This document shows, piece after piece, positions 52,101 through 62,060 of a stretch of 64,000 bases of DNA. Below the pieces are notes generated by a model, which saw nothing but the letters and a program-made list of their open reading frames with translations, ran no database searches and was not told the DNA's origin. The stretch's first letter is position 1; every line of letters begins with the position of its first letter. The position numbers and the translations under genes are program-made. Location of the stretch: contig VZRS01007522.1 in assembly GCA_013398055.1 (NCBI GenBank), positions 65,230 to 129,229 on the forward strand, given 5' to 3'. The stretch is from Ifrita kowaldi. Lineage: Eukaryota; Chordata; Aves; Passeriformes; Cinclosomatidae.

Positions 52101-53412
52101 TCACCAAACCCTCAGGGTGACCTGCAGCCTCAATTATAAAAGCTGTACTTGGGAGTGACGACAGGAAGAACAGTGAATATTACACTCTGTTGTTTTTTGG
52201 GGTTTTTCCTATTCAGCTCAAAATCATTAAAAAAAAAAAAAGACCAAAGATTTGACTTACTGACTGGGTAAACACATCTATTTTATGTAGTAAATGTGTC
52301 AAAAAATGTTTCAGGAAAAAAATGGAGACTATCACATAACACAATGGTAGATCAAAAATTATTTTTAAATGAAAATCTGGAAATTGGGTAGTACAAATAA
52401 CCTAAGTCTGATAGAGAAAAACACAAAAAGAAATAAAAATCAGATAATACTCATGAACTATATATGCCTCCAGAAGTAAATCTTCTGGATCTTCTAAACT
52501 ACTGCCCCAATTATACGAACTTTGATGCAGTTCTCAGAGATGCAGATTTCTCCCAACCTCCTTCACAGTTTTCAGACAAGACCTTAACAAAATAAAAGAG
52601 TATACCTGTTAAAACAGCAGATGACCATAAACCTTTCATATACTTACAATCCATTCTGTGGATTGCCAAATTACTGATTGCTTCGAAATTTCCTTATTCA
52701 CTAAGAAATTGTATAAAGTATTTTTTCCCCTCTTTGAATTAAGGCAGATCAGCATAGGCTGTGTGATTCTGTTCTAGCAAAATTCACGTGGTGTCTCCAG
52801 CACGATGCAGGATAGCCCATAACCAGCACTCCAGAGAGCTGAAATACCCAAACTCAGCGGAGGGTCTGAGCTGGAAAAGGCTGCACTGAGTGGGCTCAGC
52901 AGCTGTCCCTGCCGGCCCTGCTTTAGGGGCACCCCGGTACAAGCAGGTGGAAGCTGCACTCCTTGTGCATCTCCTCGTGTTTGCCACTGCTCAAGTGGAA
53001 GCCCTGCACCTTCAGGGATGCCACTCTGCTGCTCTCACGAGACAATGCTGGAAGAATCCAAGCTCCAGCACCCAGTACAAGGCTGCAACCCACCCTCGTA
53101 CCTCACAATTTGCGCACAGTTGCTATTTATCTAATAAATTCAGAGTGCTATTGGGAGCATGAGCAACTGCACCACACCACTGGTGGCATCCAGCCTTTGG
53201 CCCATGCCTGGAGCTTCAAGGAAAAAGCAGAGGCAGCACCGAAGGGCTGCAAGCGAGAACGAAGGGGGCAACCCCTCCTTCCTGGCGGCTGCAGCGAGCA
53301 GAGCCCTTCAAGAGCAGATTTCAGAAGGCTCCCTGCACCAAGAGCCTCACCGGCTGCCCTCGGCTCCAGCTCCCCGATGGGCCCCGCAGCCCCTTACCTT
53401 GCTGTCATCCAT
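43098..53412 (-). CDS. CREBL2: cAMP-responsive element-binding protein-like 2 (bZIP), four coding exons
   Basis: Joining 53398-53412, 44943-45140, 43699-43846 and 43098-43102 on the minus strand gives 366 nt, encoding 121 residues plus TAA. The product matches human CREBL2 (120 residues as I recall it) along its length. It is a small nuclear bZIP regulator that is reported to act with CREB in metabolic and adipogenic gene control. Seen: a basic, Lys/Pro/Gly-rich N-terminus (10-23), a bZIP basic region about 27-47, and a short zipper with Leu/Val/Ile at 51, 54, 55, 62, 65 and 69. A conserved segment after it starts YKQWCMAMDQGKIP. The basic region has Ser33 where most bZIP proteins have the invariant Asn. 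All introns are GT/AG: about 8.3 kb, 1.1 kb and 0.6 kb. The gene converges on GPR19. Confidence 0.95.
43103..43698 (-). other. CREBL2: CREBL2 intron 3
   Basis: A 596-bp intron with a strong donor GTAAGT and an acceptor ending CTACAG on the minus strand. No repeat or other feature was recognised inside it. Confidence 0.7.
43699..43846 (-). CDS. CREBL2: CREBL2 coding exon 3 (residues 72-120 and first base of codon 121)
   Basis: This is a 148-nt exon preceded by TTTGCATATTTCAG and followed by a consensus donor GTAAGT (43698-43693). It encodes YKQWCMAMDQGKIPSEIK and then a polar, Gln/Ser/Lys-rich tail ending NSSNP. It finishes one base into the last codon (T of TGG). The tail differs from the human protein more than the rest does. 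Confidence 0.93.
43847..44942 (-). other. CREBL2: CREBL2 intron 2
   Basis: A 1,096-bp intron, donor GTGAGG and acceptor ATTTCAG on the minus strand. It interrupts the zipper region between Met71 and Tyr72. No repeat was recognised inside it. Confidence 0.9.
44943..45140 (-). CDS. CREBL2: CREBL2 coding exon 2 (bZIP exon, residues 6-71)
   Basis: This is a 198-nt exon of 66 codons, starting VVGGKVKKPGKRGRKPAK and ending in EELEM. The acceptor is TCCTTTCCAG (45150-45141) and the donor GTGAGG (44942-44937). Both ends are phase 0. It carries the entire basic region, with the core ERSRQSARECRARKK, and most of the leucine zipper. Confidence 0.97.
45280..45355 (-). mobile_element. CR1 LINE fragment, internal part
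   Basis: The + strand carries the reverse complement of a well-conserved CR1 segment, with CTCATACTGGGGAGCCCAGA and ACACTACTCCAGGTG. Similarity fades beyond about 45355. It lies in CREBL2 intron 1, just upstream of exon 2. Confidence 0.75.
45926..45956. repeat. CAAAA pentanucleotide microsatellite
   Basis: About five copies of AAAAC/CAAAA in tandem inside CREBL2 intron 1. Confidence 0.9.
48213..48310 (+). mobile_element. CR1 LINE fragment, 3' end
   Basis: The + strand shows the CR1 3' terminus: GGTGTCATTCTTGAGGTGTC, then CTCAATGATCCCGATGGGTC and CAACTCAGCCTATTCTGTGAT. It ends at the ATTCTRTGAT octamer-type tail. It is 5'-truncated, as most CR1 copies are, and opposite in orientation to CREBL2. 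Confidence 0.85.
48744..49295. mobile_element. Probable solo LTR of an endogenous retrovirus (ERVL-like length)
   Basis: This 552-bp block starts TGTCTTAGG and ends AGTACA, fitting the TG...CA rule. It is flanked by near-identical 5-mers, ACCAG (48739-48743) and ACCAA (49296-49300), as expected of a target-site duplication. A TATA-like GATATAATC lies near 48980, and a T-rich segment toward the end may hold a degraded poly(A) signal. No retroviral coding sequence lies next to it, so it would be a solo LTR. The family is not identified. Confidence 0.6.
53398..53412 (-). CDS. CREBL2: CREBL2 coding exon 1 (codons 1-5)
   Basis: The minus strand reads ATG GAT GAC AGC AAG (MDDSK), followed directly by the donor GTAAGG (53397-53392). 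The five residues match the start of human CREBL2, and the join to exon 2 is in phase 0. The ATG has C at -3 and G at +4, so its Kozak context is only moderate. The exon lies inside a CpG island, and the 5' UTR continues toward higher coordinates. Confidence 0.93.
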
Positions 53413-53552
53413 GTGTGCCGCCAGCCCCGATCCGCCTCGCCGCAGCCCCTGCACGAGGAGCAGGAGGCGCAGGCGGAGCCGCCCGCCCGCAGCCCCGGCG
53501 GACACCCGCGCTCACAGAGCCTCAGGGCCGCTCGCGGCCGCCGCCATCACCC

Positions 53553-53564
53553 GCCGCCATGTTT
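53553..53564 (-). promoter_or_regulatory. YY1-like site
   Basis: The minus strand reads AAACATGGCGGC, matching the YY1 promoter consensus AANATGGCGGC. A second ATGGCGGC lies 14 bases further downstream on the same strand. The placement suggests a CREBL2 start site just upstream. Confidence 0.6.
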
Positions 53565-53603
53565 GTTTACAGCCGAGGGGCGCGGTAGCGCCGGCAGAGC
53601 GGT

Positions 53604-53622
53604 GCACGCTGGGAAGTATAGT
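53604..53622 (-). promoter_or_regulatory. ZNF143/THAP11-like motif 1
   Basis: The minus strand reads ACTATACTTCCCAGCGTGC, close to the ZNF143/THAP11 consensus (ACTACAATTCCCAGCATGC type). It lies about 190 bp upstream of the CREBL2 ATG, near the inferred start site. Confidence 0.65.
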
Positions 53623-53672
53623 CTTGTTCGACCCCGTCGCCATTGGCCTCTGTACTGATGGGGACGGATAAA

Positions 53673-53691
53673 ACTACAACTCCCAGCAGGC
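53673..53691 (+). promoter_or_regulatory. ZNF143/THAP11-like motif 2
   Basis: The + strand reads ACTACAACTCCCAGCAGGC, a near-perfect match to the consensus and the best of the three sites. Confidence 0.75.
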
Positions 53692-53741
53692 CCAGCCGAG
53701 GAGAGGTATGGTGATTGGCCCTCGCTTCGCCAATTGGGCGA

Positions 53742-53760
53742 ACTACATTTCCCAGGAGGT
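53742..53760 (+). promoter_or_regulatory. ZNF143/THAP11-like motif 3
   Basis: The + strand reads ACTACATTTCCCAGGAGGT. It starts exactly 69 bp after motif 2 and has the same orientation. Confidence 0.65.
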
Positions 53761-54277
53761 TGCGGGCGCTCCCCCGCCTCGCGGACCAACAGAGTTTGTT
53801 GTTTTGTTGGTGGCTTTTGGGTTTTGTGTTTGTTTGTGTTTTGGATGGTTGGTTTTTTTGTTGNGTTGGCTTGCTGACTGTTTGTTTGTTTGTTTTCTAA
53901 CGCTCCCGACATTCCACGGCTGCTCTGCTGTCACCCCAATGGCTCCGGAACGATGACCAGGGGCTGTGGGGCCAGGGCTGCCGGCTCCGACCCTGCGCAC
54001 GGGCTGTCTCGAGCTAGATGAAAAAAAAAAAAAAACAAAAAAAAAAACAAACCAACAACACAGTTAAGTTGTCTGCTGTTGTTTGCTTTGCTTTGCCCTA
54101 AGCGTTCCTGAAGACAGAGCCGAGTTTTCCAGGCCACCTGAACACCGTACTGAGCTCCCGCAAGCCTGGAGAAGCAGTCTCTGTAATCCTTTGAGAATAC
54201 CCAGTTCCCTTCCGTTCCCATGTGGACACATGGCAGAGATTTAATGTTGAATGCTTGATGCAAATCCAGGCCATGCA

Positions 54278-54589
54278 TCGTCCTGTGCCTGTCCCTTGAA
54301 ATTAGCCCTGTGCTTGCTGGACAGACACAGGTACCCACCCCACTGCACAATTCTTTAAGCATCATGGCTCACGCTTCAGCCTCGTCCTGTGCCTGTCCCT
54401 TGAAATTAGCCCTGTGCTTGCTGGACAGACACAGGTACCCACCCCACTGCACAATTCTTTAAGCATCATGGCTCACGCTTCAGCCTCGTCCTGTGCCTGT
54501 CCCTTGAAATTAGCCCTGTGCTTGCTGGACAGACACAGGTACCCACCCCACTGCACAATTCTTTAAGCATCATGGCTCACGCTTCAGCC
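54278..54589. repeat. Tandem array, three identical 104-bp units
   Basis: Units start at 54278, 54382 and 54486, each beginning TCGTCCTGTGCCTG and ending CACGCTTCAGCC. I see no mismatch between the three. A partial fourth unit (TCG) follows. The array lies about 0.9 kb upstream of the CREBL2 ATG, outside the CpG island. Identity implies either recent expansion or an assembly artefact. Confidence 0.95.
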
Positions 54590-55886
54590 TCGCGGTGAAA
54601 CCTGAAGCTTGGCGTGTTTCATGTCGCTGCATGTTTCTTTTTATTCATGCAACTCTATCCACAGGAGTTTCCCATGACTTAATCTCTCTTACATGCAATT
54701 GTTGGGGCTGAAGGCTTTGTCATGGGATTTTCCCCCTGAATCACAGACCTTACTCTTGGAGGGATATGCTTGCTAGATGGCAGAGACAGAGCACTTTCCA
54801 AAACTTCTTTTTTCTCTATAAGCTTATATGCTTCTCAGTTGTCAAAGACAAGGCAATTTGCACACTGCTTCCTATTTGCTTGTCCAAAAACAATGAATCA
54901 GTTCTGGCAACTCCCCCCTGAAATAATAGTAATAAAAGAGTAGGGATGATCAGTGTGTTAATCAAGAGGCAGCAGCTAATAAAGTGGAAGGAATAGCTCA
55001 CTAGGAGCTTGTCTCCTGTGATCCCACCCCCATCTTTGCCTTCAAATTCTTCCAGAACGTGGTGAGGCGCCTCATACTGCCTTTGGCACTATCCTGGGGC
55101 CATAACGCTGGCTTTAAAAGCCAGCTGGGGGTTTCCCCGGTGAAGGGAAATATTGAGTGGCAAAGAGCCAACATAGCTCACTTAGGCAACCCTCTGTTGC
55201 AACATGAGTGGAGGAAGGAGATTAGACAGAGCCCTGGTGCTGATTCAGAAAGGCCAGAATCCTTTTAACCAGCAAATTAAAGTTATAGCTGCATCTTTTC
55301 TTCCCACTAGATTGCCCCACACTACCCATCCTGCTTTATATCATACAAGAAGCAGAGCTCCCAGCTTCTGACCAGGATAAGAACAAGTTCCCTGCCTCAG
55401 CACTTAAGAGCTTCTGTATGTTAGCAGGGAACAACTCAAACGATGCATTTCAGTCTGCTTTTCCACTCTGGCTCCGCTGTCCTCCTGGATGAATTCGGAT
55501 ATGCGAGTTGAGTGGGAGTCTGTCAGAAAGAACAATTGTCAATGGAACTGGATATTATATATATATGCTCATATAGAGAGAGCATAAGATTATGACATTT
55601 TAAACTGATTTTAGCAGCTAGAGAAAGTACTTTACACAGCAAATAGTGAACTCTTGGAGCTTACTGCCACAGGATATTGTAAGGCAGAGAGTACAGCAAG
55701 TTCAAAAAAAGGATGAGATAGATTTACATTTCATAAAGGGAACCATGTATTCTCTATCACCCCTAATCCAACAGTTTGGGATACTGGGGATGTATGAAAG
55801 GAGCAGAGGACAGTAAAAGGCCAAGTTCACATATTCTCCCTAGGAAGTGTCTCTTCTTGATGACCAAAGGTCTGACTCAGCAGGTC

Positions 55887-55902
55887 TTTTTTTTTTTCTT
55901 TT

Positions 55903-55960
<58 letters not shown>
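55887..55960. repeat. Poly-T tract of about 74 bases
   Basis: Almost pure T, interrupted only by two C bases near its start. No target-site duplication or recognisable retrocopy body was found next to it. Its length is unreliable in short-read data. Confidence 0.9.
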
Positions 55961-55961
<1 letters not shown>

Positions 55962-58900
55962 TCATTACCATTTTGACCCCCAAAGACTCACAAATGAATT
56001 AAGATTTTTAGGTAAAACTTCCTTGGTTAAAGTAAAGGCAGATGATCTCTTTACTAGACCCCCTCATCCCCAGTAACTGCAGGTTACTACTGGTAACTCC
56101 TAAGTGATTCTCTGAGACATCCTGAGGGCTTTATTGCTGAGCCATAGTAATGTACACCAAGGAAATACTACCTTGTGTTACACTCAGTGTCACAAATCAT
56201 TTTGTGCAATAACTATTGGCAGGTCCCTGGTGAAACTAATAATATTTATTAAAAGAAGGCTTGTGCTTCTGTGATCCAGAGACACTTTGAGGAAGATAAA
56301 GTGAGTTTGGCAATCAGGCAATAGCTTAAAAATCATTGCTGATGTCAGTGTGACTAAAAAAGAGATATAACTCACAGGGTGATTTTGCACCATGTGCTCG
56401 TATTTCAACACATCCCAACAGGGTGTTTATTCCCCCCAGAACTGTAAATGTGTTAATTTGGGCAATTCAAAATCTGTTCCTCTGAAAGCCTGCCTGAAAT
56501 AAATCTTGCAATCTTTTGGTATCAAGCATTTTGCTGAAATTGCTCCACTGTACATTTGTGGAGTCTTTAGAGATTCAGAGCCTTTGAGATGAGTTCATTT
56601 ATGGATGTGAAGGCAAAGATAAAGCCAAGATATTCTCTTGTTTGTTTTCCAAATGTACTGAGATGCTAATTGCTTTAATAGAGATACTAACTCATTTGCC
56701 ATGGGGCAAAGACTGTGCAAGAACAGCCTGTCTTTCAGTCCCTTGGGATTTGGGAGTTTTTTGTGGAACTGATAGAGAAATTGCACTTTTCTAGATCCTT
56801 TAATATGATACCCAAGAAATGTTTCTGGAAATACAAGAAATTCTCTGTCTTTCAGTTTGTAGACTGCTCACACTGAGACAGAGAACACCTTTAACTTGTC
56901 ATTTAAAACCACCACTTAAAGTATTTGTCACTGAAGAGTGACCAAAAAATAGTTTACTTACCTAATATTCTGTATCTTATTGTTGTTTATATAACTAGGA
57001 TAAAAGCACACCCGTTTGTTGTTGGTTTGGATTTTTTTCCTTGCATTAGAGAAATCAGCTGTCTATGCAGACCTGGAAGACCTGGTGAACACATGAACAG
57101 CACATGCTCACAAGTACAGTAATTGATTAAAAGAAAATTCTTTCTGAAACAAAAGCTCTTTGAAAGTTGATTTTTAAAACCTAATCAGGGTTTGAACAAA
57201 ACACAGAACACTGGAAGCCTGATCTGCAACTACTTCCTAGACACTGTATAATTAACTGTTGATAAGGGGGCTACTCTCGTATTTGCTAAATTCTACTTTG
57301 TGACAAGATGAGCACCTTCTATAGCTGCAAATGCTTGAAGTCACATCTACAAGGGACTTCTTCCTGTTTAGCTATTGCAAATGTACTTCTCAAGTAAAAT
57401 GGACTCGAAATAAGATAATTTGGAATAATCAGCTCTTGTCCTGTGCATACACACAGGCAGAAAAGTTACTGCTTTATCTAGCCAAACTAACTTTCCCACA
57501 TAAGCAAAATCTTGAGACTGTGCTCATGATGCTTTTATATTGCTGAAGAGTATCTGTAAATTAAAATATTGCATGAAAATGCTTATGGGGTAGTTGGAAA
57601 GGAGCTACTTCATCTTTTCTAGCTTGTGGAAGAGAGAAAAAGATATCAGATGATCCTACACTTCACACATATGATTGGTAGTTCCAAATATGATCAGAGG
57701 GGAAATCTAGGAATGGTTCAAAAAGTCATTTGAATAACATGGACTTCATACCAAATTTAAACTAAACATAAGAAACTGAGAGCCGAGGATCAAGACAGAC
57801 AAATCAGTGATTAAGAAGCTGACAAAGAGTGGGTTAAAGTTCAGTGAGGTGTGCAATTGAGTAAAATTTAATCTTGTTCCAAAACAACAAACAAACAGAA
57901 CAGCACAATATGCCACATTCAGGAATGTGAAAGCCATGTTGTATCTGGCACTTGAACAACAGAGAATTATTGCTGCTGATATGGTAATTGCAGAGGTACA
58001 GAAAAAAGTGGGTGGATCATGTGAAATTCATGAAATACTTGAGGTGAACTTACAGCAGGATTAGTCTTTTAATTGTGTACATTGATCTCTATGCACAACT
58101 GGTTTAGTAAAAAGGCATATTGTTCATTCTCAAGAGATTTAAAAATCCACTTCAGCTCAGTGTCTCTTTTTGGTTCTTAAGATATTTTGCAACATGCTCC
58201 TCCCCTTTGGCCTACGCAAACAAATATGCCTGCATATGCATACCTACTAGAGCCAGTCAAAAACTGCTGTCAGTAGCTGGCTAGTCTGGTAAGAGCATTT
58301 CTGCTTGCTTTCCACAACACATAAAATCATTTTAAACAGTTTTGTCCAGCCCCCAGATTCTGTGGCATGGGCTGTGCTCGCATTCAAAATATTTACTAAT
58401 CTAAGTCTGATACTGTTGTCTTGTCCAAGGGCACAAATAAGGTTTCTGCATAGCTTGAGCAAAAACTGAAGGACTTGTATGGCAAGCTGGATCTGCACTG
58501 GAACTGGGTCAGAGGACTCCCATGATGACCTCGACTACTTTCGGAAATGCCACTGTCCCTCATATGAAGGGTTGGGGCATCATACACAGCCCTTTGCCCT
58601 GGTCTGCACTGCTCACCCCATCTCCAGTCAGCATCGTGCCAGCTAACTTCTGCTTTGCAACTGTGTTTAAGTGTATTGGATTTCTGACATTGTTGTAGCT
58701 GACAATGAGCCTAATATTTGTGTTTAATGAGGTTCGTATTTAATGAGCCTGCTCATGTGAACAGCAGTTACTTACAGGGTCAAATCTGCACCACAAAAAG
58801 TGTTGCAGTAATAAGTGTAAATGAAGGATACACTCCTGGATAACACACACTTGTTCACAGGGAATCTCAATGCTACAGGGAAAATACGCAGCAGGTTCCT

Positions 58901-59110
58901 GGGAGCTGACAGGCTGCCTGCCTCACCCATCCAAATCCATACAGGGGAAATAAAAGTGGGTTGTTTCAGAAATACACTGAAAAAAGCAGTTACCCCTTAA
59001 CCTGTTGTCAGCTCCTTTCTCCATGGCTCCCAAAATCTCCCTGGCATGTCCCAGACTCCCATTCCACCAATATCTCCTGAAAAAAAAGCCACCAGGTTTT
59101 CCCTTCCTTT

Positions 59111-59245
59111 GGAGAGAGCTGGGGTTGTTCAGCCTGGAGAAGAGAAGGCTCCAGGTAGACCTCAGAGCAGCCTTCCAGTACCTAAAGGAGTCACAGATGG
59201 ACATGGTCATGCTCAGTGAACATGGAACAGATGAAAGGGGAAGAA
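59111..59245 (+). mobile_element. CR1 LINE fragment
   Basis: The + strand carries the conserved CR1 block GAGAGCTGGGGTTGTTCAGC, then CTGGAGAAGAGAAGGCTCCA and CAGCCTTCCAGTACCTAAAG. After about 59200 the match decays. Truncated and diverged. Confidence 0.85.
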
Positions 59246-59286
59246 CAATGACAGGTAACACTTTTTTAGATATCACTAGGGCTACC

Positions 59287-59316
59287 ACTCATATGGGTAT
59301 GACTCATATGGGTAGG
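59287..59316. repeat. 15-bp tandem duplication
   Basis: ACTCATATGGGTATG is followed directly by ACTCATATGGGTAGG, differing at one base. Confidence 0.85.
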
Positions 59317-61689
59317 TTTGCTTTAGAGAAAATTACTTTTAAGCATGTATTTCGAAAAATAGGCTGATCAAATTTTGCATTTTACTTCACCGAGGCTGCA
59401 AAAACTTGCCTATCAGGTGGGCCAGGTGCAACCCTGTAAAAAAGGGCAGATACTCTTGAATTTCTTTTTCTACGTTCACACAACCTGATGCTTTGTCAGA
59501 TTCCTTGAAAAGTACTATTGACGCCTAAACAATGAATGTAAATACTCCCATGCTTCTCTCTTGGTAAATCAAAGCAAAATGGAATGGCTTCTCAGGTATT
59601 TTATGTAACAACTAAAATGAGAGACTCAGAAGTTCTGTTAAACTCCTCAGTCAGGCATATGCCTCTAACTCTGCTCACTGGAAGAAATGACATTTAAACT
59701 TGCAAGTCAGACTGCTGATAGTTCTCAAACTATCATATCAAAAATCTAACAACCAAGAATATTGACTACAAATGCATATAAAGATCTAGTTTTCTCATTC
59801 ACACGCACGTATATACACAAAACAATTGTAAGCTCCAAGCTATCTCTGACTTGATAGCATAATTGATATGTGGCAACTGTTGGAAGATTTGGAGGATTAG
59901 CTGTAATTATAAGATCAAAATTAGAAAATATTGACTAGTTTGCAAAAAGCATTGAAGTACAAGATGGGGGCAGGGGTGGGGTGGATGTGTATGGATTTTC
60001 CCTGTGTCTAAAAGGACCATAAGAAAAACCCACACATCGAACTCTTATTTTTTCTTTTGGATTTTACAACACTGCTAAAGAAATGTCAGACAAGGTTGAT
60101 CCAAGGGAAGAAGGAAACGGGCTCTGTGAAACTCTAGCACTGAAATCAAGTTACCTGTTCTTTAAGCAAGTGGTCTTTTTTGAACTTCTGCCTCAGGATT
60201 TCCCCTTAGAATTTGCGACTGGGGACTATATTGTCCCCCCAGAACCGGAAACTAAGACTAGAGTTTTAGAAACTATACAAAATATTTTGCTTTGTGTATG
60301 TCTGTACAGTCTGGTGTTACAAACCACTCCTGGTCAGGCTGTGCAGGGTGGTTCTGCACGCAGCAGAAGGTGTTTGTGCCCCTTTCCTGCACCATCTCCA
60401 GCAGTTTTGCTGTCAGACCCAGGAGTAGTGGGCATTAAAGCTTTACCAATTCTGAAATGGCTCTCCCTCCCCATGGGAGACCATTCCTGGTTTTTATCCA
60501 CTGGGGCATATCTCTGCAGAAGTGCTAAATGATGCTATGAGGTAATTCAGGGGTAGTAAACCTAGAGCAAGTGAAGCTTCCATCCTCTCCAGGATCCCCT
60601 GAGATCCACAGCTATGTGTTTACAGATAGGAGATTCGGGAGTTTTCTCCAAGTATTTTCCACAATTGTAAGTCCCAGGTTAAGCTGCAGGAGAAAGCCTG
60701 ACATACATGTGTAGTGTTGATGCCCATGTTAGGTGTTGCTTGGTTTCAAAGGCATCTCCAGGAGCTGATTTAAAACATTTACATCAGTGTGCTGCTCAAA
60801 TCACTGAAACTTAGAGGTAAGGAGCTAATTATAGATGCTGTGAGCAGACCCATTGGTAGTCATTTCATAGAACTGGATGATGTCATGCCACAGAATAGCT
60901 TTGCCATCAGTTTGACAGGTGTTTTGCAAAAAGAAATGCAGGTGGGGGATTTGCATGTGTGTTTGTGACAGATATCTTTTGGTTTTTACCATCTCCAGTT
61001 CTTTACACAAATGAGCTATTTATTAACCAACTGCTACAATGCCAGGTATAAACATTAACCAAAGAAGTGATGAATCTCTACAGAGATTGACAGCTGTTTG
61101 CTAAATGTCCACTTTGATTGCATATACAGAGGCCTCAGCTCTCTTGTGACTTGTCTTGTGGAAAAAAGCATCAGCTCCAGAGCACTGTAAACTTCCTTCA
61201 GTGCCATCACTCCCTTCCCACTACCTCTGCCTTGGTTAACATCCTTTAAGTGTCTAGCTGTGTCAGGGAGAAAAGACCTTATTGCTGAATCTGTATTGAG
61301 ACTGCTATGGAAAATTTTCCCTTGACAGTGTCAGAAACGTTATTCAGAGTCCCTCAGACAGCTACAGCGTTCTTAAATGGAATACAACTCACCCTTTTCC
61401 CCCTTTAATGTGTTCAGTAGACAGGTGGCAACCCAAATGCTGGGAAATTCCTTAGTATTTATATCCTTTAACTCTCAAATGGTATGAACAAGTAATAGGA
61501 AATGTCATGCACTGGATATATGAGCAATGTTCCCATTAATCAATCATCCAAAATAAACTGGATTATTGCAGTGATCACGCATGGGCATGGACTCCACACA
61601 CAAGATGGAGATGCAAAGTCGTTTTTTGCGCAGCCAGAATTTCCCCTAAATACCAGCACCTAACAGGATATAACATCATATAAACAGGA

Positions 61690-62060
61690 AAGATGTTGAC
61701 CACAGTGTCCCCCAATCACCTCGGGTAGTGCACAGATCTTGCCTATTATGGTAACAGGCAAACAATACCCTATAAGGTCACAACTACAATCATCACCTCT
61801 CACAGGTCCATCCCTGTCCACGAACTCACAATCCTCTCTCTGCCCATGCCCGGTGACCTGGATACAGTCCCAGGGTCACCTACGGGCCCAGGAAAGAGGC
61901 TCTCTCTCCGGCCTTCAGGGCCTATCTCTCTATCACCACATAGCGTACCCCGACAGATTATTATGTCTATACTATACTGTGCACTGAAAGAGCAAGCTTG
62001 ATTCTTACTGGCTCTGCTCCGTGTGGAGCTTTACGGGCAGAATCTCTCACAAGTTCACTC
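61690..62060. other. Compositionally odd segment, possible old LTR or other repeat
   Basis: This stretch is richer in C and CpG than its A/T-rich surroundings and contains CTCTCT-type runs. I could not define TG...CA ends, a target-site duplication or a family. An ancient antisense LTR is possible, but so is a unique sequence. Confidence 0.25.

Larger units (their letters stand above)
45141..53397 (-). other. CREBL2: CREBL2 intron 1
   Basis: An 8.26-kb intron, donor GTAAGG at 53397 and acceptor TTTCCAG at 45141 on the minus strand. It contains two CR1 fragments (45280-45355, 48213-48310), a CAAAA-type microsatellite (45926-45956) and a probable solo LTR (48744-49295). No other gene was recognised in it. 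Confidence 0.9.
53230..54010. promoter_or_regulatory. CREBL2: CpG-island promoter of CREBL2
   Basis: A dense CpG- and GC-rich patch surrounds CREBL2 exon 1. It has three ZNF143/THAP11-like motifs (53604-53622, 53673-53691, 53742-53760) and ATTGG/CCAAT boxes near 53642, 53714 and 53731. Two YY1-like ATGGCGGC sites sit at 53553-53564 and 53540-53550 on the minus strand. No TATA box stands out. YY1 sites of this kind often sit just downstream of the start site, so transcription of CREBL2 probably begins near 53560-53600. A G/T-rich low-complexity run (53796-53896, with one N) lies at its outer edge. Confidence 0.8.

Noticed and set aside
52963..53671. Two long plus-strand open frames over the CREBL2 promoter
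   Set aside because: They arise from CpG-island composition opposite CREBL2 exon 1 and encode no recognisable protein.
59964..59984. G-quadruplex at the GGGGGCAGGGGTGGGGTGG run
   Set aside because: Only three tracts of three or more G are present and the fourth has two, so it is not canonical.
60083..60532. 149-codon plus-strand open frame that looks protein-like at its start
   Set aside because: I can match it to no family. The later half looks random and there is no supporting exon or retroviral context.
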